From an uncultured Aquimarina sp. (GTDB taxonomy: Bacteria; Bacteroidota; Bacteroidia; Flavobacteriales; Flavobacteriaceae): 64,000 bases of DNA. Below the pieces are notes generated by a model. It was not told the origin of the DNA, ran no database searches, and saw nothing but the letters and a program-made list of their open reading frames with translations. Position numbers and translations under genes: made by a program. The DNA lies in NCBI GenBank assembly GCA_947500505.1, contig CANMSL010000010.1, forward strand, positions 1-64,000. The letters run 5' to 3'. This document shows positions 17,585 through 24,908 of the stretch, piece by piece (the first letter of the stretch is position 1; every line of letters starts with the position of its first letter).

Positions 17585-17957
17585 TATGAATGAGATTGAT
17601 AAACTAATTAAAGAATCATTAACTCAGGAGGAGGCAAAATTTTATGAGGAATTGGATGAGCAAAATATCTTTGAAATGATTGGAGGGCTTTATCAAACAA
17701 AAAACAGATGGATTATCATTATGATGAACATTGTTAATGTTATAGCTCTGATACTTTTGGTTTATTGTATCATACAGTTTCTAAATACTGATAATACTAA
17801 TGAGTTAATCAAATGGAGTAGTGCTGGTTTTTTATGTGTTATGATCACATCTATGCTAAAAGTTTATAGTTGGTTACAGATTGATAAAAATGCACTACTT
17901 AGAGAAATTAAAAGGCTGGAACTACAGATTTCTTCCTTGGTCGGAAAGATAAAATAA
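17574..17957 (+). CDS. DUF6768-type membrane protein, candidate anti-sigma partner
   Basis: A 127-aa protein (or 123 from the second ATG at 17586). A short cytoplasmic N-terminus (MNEIDKLIKESLTQEEAKFY) precedes two membrane helices (about 45-68 and 80-97) and a C-terminal amphipathic/coiled helix (LLREIKRLELQISSLVGKIK). It resembles DUF6768 proteins paired with ECF sigma factors in flavobacteria. Overlap with the sigma gene suggests coupled translation and a role holding or tuning the sigma factor at the membrane; this is inference from context. Confidence 0.72.
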   Translation: MKNNMNEIDKLIKESLTQEEAKFYEELDEQNIFEMIGGLYQTKNRWIIIMMNIVNVIALILLVYCIIQFLNTDNTNELIKWSSAGFLCVMITSMLKVYSWLQIDKNALLREIKRLELQISSLVGKIK

Positions 17958-18044
17958 GAGATTGAAGTATTTTACTCCTGAAATATACCAAATTTGAATA
18001 AATCGAGCAGACTATTTTGAATAATTAAAAATAGTTTGTTATGC

Positions 18045-18133
18045 AGACTCGAAAATTAAATAATACATAAAGATTTAGTAATTTTGCAAATCTCTTAGGG
18101 ATGATTTCTCTCCCACGCTGAATTTTCGAGTCT
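18045..18133. repeat. 13-bp perfect inverted repeat upstream of rocD
   Basis: AGACTCGAAAATT (18045-18057) is exactly repeated inverted as AATTTTCGAGTCT (18121-18133), with 63 bases between. A -7-like box TAATTTTG (18079-18086) lies between the arms. The pair could be a regulator's binding sites around the promoter or the foot of a long leader hairpin. Confidence 0.6.
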
Positions 18134-18191
18134 TTTCGAAAGGATAAAGGTACAGAAGGAATGGTTATTTTATCAATTTAAATTATTAGAA

Positions 18192-19472
18192 ATGGCTGTT
18201 TTAGAAAAATTAACTTCTCAACAAGCAATCGATTTAGAAAACAAGTACGGAGCTCATAATTATCACCCTTTGCCAGTAGTACTAAGTAAGGGAGAAGGTG
18301 TATATGTGTGGGATGTAGAAGGGAAAAAGTATTATGATTTTTTGAGTGCATATTCTGCTGTTAATCAAGGCCACTGCCACCCTAAAATAGTGGGAGCAAT
18401 GATGGAGCAGGCACAGACATTGACACTAACTTCCCGTGCATTCTACAATGATAAGTTAGGAGAATACGAAAAATTTGCTTCAGAGTTTTTTGGCTTTGAT
18501 AAGCTATTACCAATGAATACAGGAGCTGAAGCTGTAGAAACTGCTCTAAAAATATGTAGAAAATGGGCTTATGAAAAGAAAGGAATTGCTGAGAATGAAG
18601 CACAGATAATAGTTTGTGAAAACAACTTTCACGGAAGAACTACCACAATCATATCGTTTTCTAATGATCCTGTAGCTCGTAAGAATTTTGGTCCGTATAC
18701 GTCGGGATTTATTAAAATAGCTTATGATAACCTAAAAGCGTTAGAAGAAGCATTAGAAAATAACAAAAACGTAGCTGGATTTCTGGTAGAACCTATTCAG
18801 GGTGAAGCCGGAGTATACGTTCCGTCTGAAGACTATTTATCTAAAGCCAAAGCCTTATGTGAAAAGCATAATGTATTATTTATAGCAGACGAAGTGCAAA
18901 CAGGAATTGCAAGAACGGGTAGATTACTAGCTACCTGTGGTAATTGTTCTTGTAGTGATATGAATTGTTCTGAAACACCGGATGTAAAGCCTGATGTATT
19001 GATTCTTGGTAAAGCATTGAGTGGTGGAGCCTATCCTGTTTCAGGAGTATTGGCAGATGATCACATTATGGAAGTAATTAGGCCTGGTAATCACGGAAGC
19101 ACCTTTGGAGGCAATCCTGTGGCGGCGGCTGTGGCAGTAGCGGCATTAGAGGTAGTAAGAGATGAAAAACTTGCAGAGAATGCTTATCAATTAGGGGAAC
19201 TATTCAGATCAGAATTGAATGAATATGTCAAAACATCAAATATTGTTAACCTCGTTCGTGGTAAAGGGTTGTTAAATGCTATAGTAATCAATGATGATGA
19301 AGAAAGTGAGACAGCCTGGAATATTTGTGTAGCATTAAAAGAAAATGGTTTATTAGCAAAACCAACGCATGGTAATATCATCCGCTTTGCGCCACCATTG
19401 GTTATGACAAAAGAACAGTTGTTAGAGTGTGTCGCAATTATAACCAAGACATTGAAGGAATTCGAACAATAG
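18192..19472 (+). CDS. rocD: Ornithine--oxo-acid transaminase
   Basis: A PLP enzyme that transfers the delta-amino group of ornithine to 2-oxoglutarate, giving glutamate semialdehyde (arginine/ornithine-proline link). Fold-type I class-III aminotransferase features are intact: NTGAEAVETALKICRKW, CENNFHGRTT, FLVEPIQGEAG, IADEVQTGIARTG and the Schiff-base Lys274 in LILGKALSGGAYP. Between RLLAT and KPDVLILGK there is an inserted cysteine cluster CGNCSCSDMNC (Cys249, 252, 254, 259) not present in classical enzymes. At 426 aa it is slightly longer than typical. It is monocistronic, with a terminator at 19504-19529. Confidence 0.92.
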   Translation: MAVLEKLTSQQAIDLENKYGAHNYHPLPVVLSKGEGVYVWDVEGKKYYDFLSAYSAVNQGHCHPKIVGAMMEQAQTLTLTSRAFYNDKLGEYEKFASEFFGFDKLLPMNTGAEAVETALKICRKWAYEKKGIAENEAQIIVCENNFHGRTTTIISFSNDPVARKNFGPYTSGFIKIAYDNLKALEEALENNKNVAGFLVEPIQGEAGVYVPSEDYLSKAKALCEKHNVLFIADEVQTGIARTGRLLATCGNCSCSDMNCSETPDVKPDVLILGKALSGGAYPVSGVLADDHIMEVIRPGNHGSTFGGNPVAAAVAVAALEVVRDEKLAENAYQLGELFRSELNEYVKTSNIVNLVRGKGLLNAIVINDDEESETAWNICVALKENGLLAKPTHGNIIRFAPPLVMTKEQLLECVAIITKTLKEFEQ

Positions 19473-19503
19473 CAACGGATGTTTCGAAATGGTTTTATAT
19501 AGA

Positions 19504-19533
19504 GAAAGCACCCGGAAATGGGTGCTTTCTTAC
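19504..19533 (+). terminator. Hairpin terminator after rocD
   Basis: A perfect 10-bp stem GAAAGCACCC / GGGTGCTTTC (19504-19513 and 19520-19529) has a 6-base loop and a short T-rich tail. It may serve both converging genes. Confidence 0.7.
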
Positions 19534-19579
19534 TATTGTAATGATTGTATAGGTGAACTATCTGATAACAATCTTGGTT

Positions 19580-19888
19580 CTATTGATTTAAAATCTCGGT
19601 CCAGGGAATCATAGCACCAACAAAAATAATATATATCAGAATAAATATTAAATACAAAGAACTAAGTGCAATACCGATAATTGCACAAATTCTACCTGCT
19701 TTAAGATTATCGTATCCGTAGTAAAGTTCTGGGTTCTCATTATAAAGTTTAATAGATTGCTTAGAAACTATTAAAGCAACTATCCCAAATATTAATCCAA
19801 GAATTCCGTAACAGAAGCAAGTTACTATCGAGATGATACCAAAGACCAGAACAAGGGTCGCATTAGGTAATTGTTGTTTGTTTTCCAT
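19580..19888 (-). CDS. CCC-motif small membrane protein (copy 2)
   Basis: A 102-aa protein with two long hydrophobic stretches separated by a polar loop (SKQSIKLYNENPELYYGYDN). The first stretch contains FCYGILGLIFGIVALI, the position where the related copy at 20268 has CCCYGILGLIFAIVAL. The family is annotated in flavobacteria as CCC-motif/DUF4190-like membrane protein; function unknown. It lies 6 nt downstream of a DUF2752 gene, in the same order as the duplicate pair at 20268-20890. Confidence 0.7.
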   Translation of the reverse strand: MENKQQLPNATLVLVFGIISIVTCFCYGILGLIFGIVALIVSKQSIKLYNENPELYYGYDNLKAGRICAIIGIALSSLYLIFILIYIIFVGAMIPWTEILNQ

Positions 19889-19894
19889 AAAAAT

Positions 19895-20191
19895 TTATAA
19901 AAATTGTTTGATGATATAATTGGCAACAATAAGAATTATATTTAAGAAATAAAAGTATTTAAGGAAGCGTGCCCCGTTTTTAAAATTAAAATATAGATGA
20001 CCTGTTAAATATACCATCATAAAAAGCAATGGGATCAGGGCAGGATACATCTTGATAGATTCCAGAATGTTTCCTTTCATTAAAAGAATAAAACTTCTCT
20101 GTAGTCCGCAACCTAAGCATTCTATGCCCATTAATTTTTTAGAAGGACATGTAAGAAGGCTGCTTTCAAAAAAAGTAATTATATCATTCAT
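19895..20191 (-). CDS. DUF2752 membrane protein (copy 2)
   Basis: A 98-aa membrane protein with the DUF2752 signature CPSKKLMGIECLGCGLQRSF near the N-terminus and two or three membrane helices. I set the start at ATG 20191 (MNDIITFFESSLLTCP), not at the longer frame from 20317. A terminator hairpin at 20213-20248 lies in the extra part and that part overlaps the preceding gene. The cysteines in CP...C.GCG..R suggest a metal or redox site, but no role is established. Confidence 0.75.
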   Translation of the reverse strand: MNDIITFFESSLLTCPSKKLMGIECLGCGLQRSFILLMKGNILESIKMYPALIPLLFMMVYLTGHLYFNFKNGARFLKYFYFLNIILIVANYIIKQFL

Positions 20192-20212
20192 CTTTAAAAT
20201 ATAATTGAAATA

Positions 20213-20248
20213 AAAAAAACTGCCCAATGATACAAAGGCAGTTTTTTT
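20213..20248 (-). terminator. Terminator between the two CCC/DUF2752 modules
   Basis: AAAAAAACTGCC and GGCAGTTTTTTT (20213-20224, 20237-20248) form a 12-bp stem with A/T-runs on both sides. It separates the duplicated modules into two transcription units. Confidence 0.75.
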
Positions 20249-20267
20249 AAGAATAAATGTTGATATC

Positions 20268-20588
20268 TTATTGATATTGCCCCATCTGTTCTCTAACCAT
20301 TTCCATATAACCATCATAACCTATGGTCGCGAAAATAATTATTAGAGATATCACGTAAAGAGCACTTAGGATTAAACCAATGATAGCTAGTATTTTACCG
20401 GTTTTTACATTGTTGTAACCTTCATATAGTTCAGGGCTTTCCGTATATAAGGCCGTAGCTTTTTTAGCAAGTACTAAAGCTACAATAGCAAAAATAAGAC
20501 CTAGAATCCCATAACAACAACATCCTACAATAGATAAAATACCGAATACTAATATTAAGGTGGAGTTGGGTAACGTTTGTTTTTCCAT
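20268..20588 (-). CDS. CCC-motif small membrane protein (copy 1)
   Basis: A 106-aa two-helix membrane protein, a close paralogue of the gene at 19580. It starts MEKQTLPNSTLILVFGILSI, has the eponymous GCCCYGILGL, then KATALYTESPELYEGYNNVK and a second hydrophobic segment. It lies 11 nt downstream of the DUF2752 gene at 20600-20890. Function unknown; it probably acts with its DUF2752 neighbour in the inner membrane. Confidence 0.72.
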   Translation of the reverse strand: MEKQTLPNSTLILVFGILSIVGCCCYGILGLIFAIVALVLAKKATALYTESPELYEGYNNVKTGKILAIIGLILSALYVISLIIIFATIGYDGYMEMVREQMGQYQ

Positions 20589-20599
20589 AAAATAGTTGA

Positions 20600-20890
20600 T
20601 TAGTTAAAAATGAATTTCATTTTAATTAGATAGCTTACAACCATTGTAAGCACAGATATAATAGTTAGGCTCACTTTAATAAGTGAATCGTGTTTAAATT
20701 TAATAAAAAAATTGAATCCTAAGAAAAAAAGAAGCGCTAACAAAGGATATATTGCCGGATACATTTGAAAAGCTGCAACAAATTCTCCTTTCAATAGAAG
20801 AACTATTGATCTTTGTAAACCACATCCTAAACAATCTATGCCAAACAGCTTTTTATTAAGACAAGGAAACATATACTTTTCCAAAGACAT
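20600..20890 (-). CDS. DUF2752 membrane protein (copy 1)
   Basis: A 96-aa membrane protein with CLNKKLFGIDCLGCGLQRSI (DUF2752 signature) and two or three helices (AIYPLLALLFFLGFNFFI; VSLTIISVLTMVVSYLI). The start is set at ATG 20890 (MSLEKYMFPC), matching where copy 2 starts. The longer frame from 20986 would run into the promoter and start codon of the divergent gene at 20979. It is the first gene of a two-gene unit with the CCC-motif protein. Confidence 0.75.
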   Translation of the reverse strand: MSLEKYMFPCLNKKLFGIDCLGCGLQRSIVLLLKGEFVAAFQMYPAIYPLLALLFFLGFNFFIKFKHDSLIKVSLTIISVLTMVVSYLIKMKFIFN

Positions 20891-20978
20891 TTTTTTTATT
20901 GTGTTTGACAATATACATAATTTACCTATTCTAAGAATTAATGTGTTTAAAAAATCTATAATTTGATACTTTTGCAGA

Positions 20979-21209
20979 ATGAACAAAATAAAGTTGAAAA
21001 AGATAATTAGTTTTATTTTAATTTTTACTGGCGCAGTTCTTTTAGTTATAGAGATAGCGTCTTCCAGTAAGAACTATTATCTACAAACTATGGGGATAAT
21101 ATCGCTTATGACAGGTGTTTTTCTGGTTAATACATCGCTGTCATCCAGGTCAACAGGAGCCCAATTAGAATCTCTTAAAAACGTTGAAGAAGAAGAAATA
21201 GAAAAATGA
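20979..21209 (+). CDS. Small two-helix membrane protein
   Basis: A 76-aa protein with two membrane helices (KIISFILIFTGAVLLVIEIA; TMGIISLMTGVFLVNTSLS) and a charged C-terminus (LKNVEEEEIEK). A -7 box TACTTTTG (20967-20974) ends 4 bases before the ATG, so the mRNA is probably leaderless. The stop overlaps the next start (ATGA), coupling it to the Smr gene. Family not recognised. Confidence 0.72.
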   Translation: MNKIKLKKIISFILIFTGAVLLVIEIASSSKNYYLQTMGIISLMTGVFLVNTSLSSRSTGAQLESLKNVEEEEIEK

Positions 21210-21757
21210 TTAAAATAGATGATATCGTATCAGTGTTAGATGAACCAATTACGGGTAGAGTAATTGCTGTTAGTGAGAATGAAGTCACCATTGAATCTAA
21301 CGATGGATTTGAAATGAAGTTCTTAAGGCAAGAATTGGTCAAAGAAGAATCTGATAGCCTAATTATCCCATCGTATGAAGAGGTTGCAAAGAACCTTCAG
21401 GAAAAAGAAGTTTTTAAAAAGAAACCTAAAAGACCTGTAATAAAGCCAAAAGAGAGGGACCTACCGCCTATGGAAGTGGATTTGCATATACATAAATTAA
21501 TAAAATCTACAAAAGGAATGAGCAATCACGAAATGGTCACATTGCAATTGGATACAGCAAAGAGGCAATTAGATTTTGCTATTGGTAAACGTATTCCTCG
21601 GATCATATTTATTCACGGTGTTGGACAGGGGATTTTAAAAGAAGAATTAAAATACTTGTTCGGCAGGTATGATAACATCCGTATGTCAGATGCTGACTAC
21701 AAAAAATATGGTCTCGGAGCGATGGAAGTCTATATCGTCCAAAATCCTAAAAACTAA
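21206..21757 (+). CDS. Smr-domain (MutS2 C-terminal-like) protein
   Basis: A 183-aa protein. An N-terminal SH3-like/beta domain (about 1-50, IKIDDIVSVLDEPITGRVIA) is followed by a Lys/Pro-rich linker. The Smr nuclease domain (about 100-180) has VDLHIHKLI, the nucleotide-contact loop FIHGVGQGILKEEL and a final strand MEVYIVQ. Smr domains nick branched DNA or cut RNA at collided ribosomes. The family is conserved in Bacteroidota as a stand-alone protein. It is translationally coupled to the upstream small membrane protein. Confidence 0.88.
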   Translation: MIKIDDIVSVLDEPITGRVIAVSENEVTIESNDGFEMKFLRQELVKEESDSLIIPSYEEVAKNLQEKEVFKKKPKRPVIKPKERDLPPMEVDLHIHKLIKSTKGMSNHEMVTLQLDTAKRQLDFAIGKRIPRIIFIHGVGQGILKEELKYLFGRYDNIRMSDADYKKYGLGAMEVYIVQNPKN

Positions 21758-22306
21758 TTAATTTGGAATTGTAATACTGTCAGATCCTAGTGGTAAAAAT
21801 TCTTTTCTTATAGCAATACCGTTTCCTTCTAAAGTAACATTTTTTAGTATAACGGTTCTGGAATATATAGTCTGATTTGGATCAGTCTGATCTACAATTT
21901 CATAACTAATCTCAGCAGTTCCGTTAGCGCTAACTAATTCCTGTGTTACGTTGATGTTACTAACCGGAACACTATTACAAAAATAGTCTACTCCGTTAAT
22001 TGTTGTGTCAAACACTCTGTAAAGAAACTGATTATTTGTGGCGTTTAGAGTAATTATCGTAGGTTCGACTAATGATATATCAGAAGCCGCATTTGGTTCA
22101 ATTTCGAAGCTGGTATCTGTAAAATTAACAGACAAGGATCTATTTGTAGCTTGATCTACTACGAAGAAGACAAAAGTGTTAGTACTGTCATTAGAACAAT
22201 TCTCGAGCTCTCCTACGACGTCATCTACGCGTATATCTATAATATCGCCTTCGCTGCAATTAACAAATATTAGGAAACATACTAAAAAACCTAATTTCTT
22301 AATCAT
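21758..22306 (-). CDS. Lipoprotein, paralogue of the upstream gene
   Basis: A lipoprotein of about 182 aa with signal MIKKLGFLVCFLIFVNCSEG (ATG 22306). An alternative ATG at 22321 would overlap the upstream stop. The body shares a pattern with residues 20-130 of the preceding protein: NTFVFFV...SLSVNFTDTSF, NNQFLYRVFD, VDYFCNSVPVSNINVTQELVSANGTAEISYEI. The two genes therefore come from a tandem duplication. It lacks the Asp-rich repeats. Likely outer-membrane; function unknown. Confidence 0.75.
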   Translation of the reverse strand: MIKKLGFLVCFLIFVNCSEGDIIDIRVDDVVGELENCSNDSTNTFVFFVVDQATNRSLSVNFTDTSFEIEPNAASDISLVEPTIITLNATNNQFLYRVFDTTINGVDYFCNSVPVSNINVTQELVSANGTAEISYEIVDQTDPNQTIYSRTVILKNVTLEGNGIAIRKEFLPLGSDSITIPN

Positions 22307-22310
22307 ATTG

Positions 22311-23441
22311 TTAGTTTTCATCTTTTCTAGTGGTTTTAGAAATAGTTTCATCTCTAAACCCGAAAGAGAATGTATCATCTATAAATTGATCGTTCTCCTG
22401 GTCCAGAATTAGGTTATCAATCGTTAAAGTAGTTCTAAAGGTAGTTATTACCGTATTATCTAATATCGCAGGGTTTTCTACGCTTTCATTGGCAGCATCA
22501 CCCATAGAATTTGTATCCAAATAATTAGGAATTCCATCCATGTCATCGTCATCATCCAATGGGTTATCATTCCCGTTCGTATCCTCTTCGCTTGTTAGAA
22601 TACCGTCACCGTCATCATCATTATCCAAGTAATTAGGGATGCCATCATTATCAGAATCATCATCTCTTGGATTTCCGTTTCCATCGATATCTTCATCCAA
22701 TGTAGAAATAGTATCACCATCATCGTCTGTATCAAGATAGTTAGAAATACCATCTCCATCGGTATCAAGAAAACTATCATCATTAGGATCACTATTAGGT
22801 AACTCTACACTAGTTAGAACATTATCATTATCATCGTCCTGATCTCTGAAATCCGGAATTTGATCTCCATCAGAATCATATCCATCTTCTATTCCTAAGT
22901 TTTCTTCGGTTTGATCAGTATTACCAATAGAACTATCATCGATAGCATCATCAAGATAGTTAGGAACTCCATCATCGTCTCTATCAGCTTCCGGATCAAT
23001 TCCATTAGGTGCTTCCAGTGTGGATTCCACACCATCATTATCATCTTCACTTACGATTACGTTGATTATTTTTGCATCACCATTGATGCTAACCAACTCT
23101 TCAGTGACTATTATATCACTATCAGGTATATTATTGCAGTAATAATCGGCTGTAATAACATTGTTAAACTTCCTGTAAACCAATTGATTATCTGGATTTG
23201 CTAAATCAATTTCTATGGGTTCTTCGGTAGGAATAGTATCAGAATACATTTCATTAATAAAATTATACGATATAGCTTCATTAACGGATGTATTTATTTT
23301 AAAGAAAACGAATTCATTAATCTTGGCGCCTCGACATAGTTGAAGATCCGCATCTTCAAACTCAAAACTGGTTACGATAATCTCTCCATCATCGCAAGAA
23401 GCTAACCCTAAAAAAATTAATATATATAAAAGCTTTTTCAC
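22311..23441 (-). CDS. Lipoprotein with thrombospondin type-3-like Ca-binding repeats
   Basis: A 376-aa lipoprotein (signal MKKLLYILIFLGLASCDDGE). Residues about 20-135 are a beta domain shared with the next gene (NEFVFFKINTSVNEAISYNF; ADYYCNNIPDSDIIVTEELV). Residues about 140-310 carry six or more Asp-rich TSP3-like repeats (DRDDDGVPNYLDD, DSDNDGIPNYLDN, DTDGDGISNYLDT), which bind calcium and form a stiff stalk. A short beta tail follows. It is probably surface-exposed, with a role in adhesion or outer-membrane assembly; this is inference. Confidence 0.82.
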   Translation of the reverse strand: MKKLLYILIFLGLASCDDGEIIVTSFEFEDADLQLCRGAKINEFVFFKINTSVNEAISYNFINEMYSDTIPTEEPIEIDLANPDNQLVYRKFNNVITADYYCNNIPDSDIIVTEELVSINGDAKIINVIVSEDDNDGVESTLEAPNGIDPEADRDDDGVPNYLDDAIDDSSIGNTDQTEENLGIEDGYDSDGDQIPDFRDQDDDNDNVLTSVELPNSDPNDDSFLDTDGDGISNYLDTDDDGDTISTLDEDIDGNGNPRDDDSDNDGIPNYLDNDDDGDGILTSEEDTNGNDNPLDDDDDMDGIPNYLDTNSMGDAANESVENPAILDNTVITTFRTTLTIDNLILDQENDQFIDDTFSFGFRDETISKTTRKDEN

Positions 23442-23759
23442 ATTTTATGTTTTGAAAATTAGTAAAAATTATAGCCTTGTTCTGGAAAACCCAATGATAA
23501 CTTGAAAATTTCAATGTCATTCAATAAAAGTTTTCAAAGAATAAAGACGAATAAATTATTCACATGTTCACTTTATTAATGATTTACTTTGGTTCTATTG
23601 ACAAAAATAATGGAAATGAAAGATTATAAGGTGTGGTGAGGAAAATAATTTAATTTGAATTAGATTTGTGGTTGTAAAATAAGAATTTGATAACATGCAA
23701 CATTTGTTACGGCATTAATCATAATTTTTCACCTATCAACAACTAATTTTTTAGATTTA
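23442..23759. other. 318-base intergenic gap between divergent genes
   Basis: AT-rich DNA between the TSP3 lipoprotein and the cysteine desulfurase. It holds a possible minus-strand -7 box (TATTTTTG, 23609 to 23602) but no open frame, RNA fold or repeat that I can support. Confidence 0.5.
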
Positions 23760-24908
23760 ATGCAAAAGGTTTATTTCGATAGTGCGGCAACGACACAATT
23801 GCGCCCTGAGGTAATTGATAAGATGACTTTGGTATTAAGAGAAGATTATGGAAATCCTTCTTCTACTCACGGTTTTGGTAGATCAGCTAAAAACCATATT
23901 GAACAAGCTCGAAAGAATATTGCAAAGTATCTGGGAGTAAAAGCTTCTGAAATTATTTTTACATCAGGAGGCACCGAAGCGGATAATTTAGCAATAAATA
24001 GTGCTGTTAGGGATTTAGGAGTGAAACATATTATTACTTCTAAAATAGAACATCACGCTGTCCTGCATACCGTTCAAAAAATACAATCCCATACTAATAT
24101 TTCCGTAAGTTATGTGAATATTAATGCAGATGGTTCAATTGATTACAATCACCTGAAAACCTTGCTAGCGTCTAATTCTGAAAAAACACTGGTAAGTCTA
24201 ATGCACGTCAATAATGAAATAGGGACTATTTTGGATATTGACAGAGTAGGAGAGCTTTGCAAGGAGCACGAAGCACTTTTTCATAGCGACATGGTGCAAT
24301 CTATAGGGCACCTTAATGTAAATTTGGATGAATTACAGGTAGATTTTACTGCAGTTAGTGCGCATAAATTTCACGGTCCGAAAGGTGTTGGTTTTGCATA
24401 CATTAGAAGAAACTCTGGTTTGAAACCACTGATTTACGGCGGAGAGCAGGAGAGAGGATATCGGGGCGGAACCGAAGGAGTTCATAATATAGCGGGAATG
24501 GATGAAGCTTTACGACTGGCATATAAGCATATGGATGATGAAAAAGCATATATTTCTAATTTAAAGCTATATTTTGTTGATCAATTAAAACAACATATAG
24601 AAGGTGTTAAATTCAACGCTAATTGCTGCGACCCGGATCAAAGTACTTACACATTAATAAATGTATGTCTTCCTATATCACAGGATAAAGCAAGTATTTT
24701 ATTATTTCAATTAGATATAAAAGGAATAGCCTGTTCTAAAGGAAGTGCCTGTCAAAGTGGGAGTAACAGAGGCTCGCATGTATTAACAGAAATACTTTCT
24801 GAAGAGGATATGCTAAAACCATCAATTCGATTTTCTTTTTCTAAGTACAATACCAAAGAAGAAGTGGATTATGTAGTTAAGGTTTTAAAGGAGTTTATTG
24901 AAAACTAA
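23760..24908 (+). CDS. Cysteine desulfurase (NifS/IscS family)
   Basis: A PLP enzyme that removes sulfur from cysteine for Fe-S clusters or thiolation, 382 aa. It starts with the typical VYFDSAATTQLRPEV. It has FTSGGTEADNLAIN, the HHAVLH segment, LMHVNNEIGT, the PLP-Lys203 in SAHKFHGPKG and RGGTEGVHNIAGM. The persulfide Cys331 lies in the short loop ACSKGSACQSGSN, which places it in group I. No isc/suf scaffold genes adjoin it, so it may serve tRNA thiolation or general sulfur supply. Confidence 0.9.
   Translation: MQKVYFDSAATTQLRPEVIDKMTLVLREDYGNPSSTHGFGRSAKNHIEQARKNIAKYLGVKASEIIFTSGGTEADNLAINSAVRDLGVKHIITSKIEHHAVLHTVQKIQSHTNISVSYVNINADGSIDYNHLKTLLASNSEKTLVSLMHVNNEIGTILDIDRVGELCKEHEALFHSDMVQSIGHLNVNLDELQVDFTAVSAHKFHGPKGVGFAYIRRNSGLKPLIYGGEQERGYRGGTEGVHNIAGMDEALRLAYKHMDDEKAYISNLKLYFVDQLKQHIEGVKFNANCCDPDQSTYTLINVCLPISQDKASILLFQLDIKGIACSKGSACQSGSNRGSHVLTEILSEEDMLKPSIRFSFSKYNTKEEVDYVVKVLKEFIEN

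Noticed and set aside
22595..22792. 65-aa Met/Ile-rich frame within the TSP3 lipoprotein gene
   Set aside because: It is a shifted reading of the GAT-rich calcium repeats (ATGATGATT...), not a gene.
22500..22900. Repetitive DNA resembling a CRISPR or tandem array
   Set aside because: The periodicity comes from coding TSP3 calcium-binding repeats of unequal length; there are no identical repeats with unique spacers. No CRISPR array was seen in the window.
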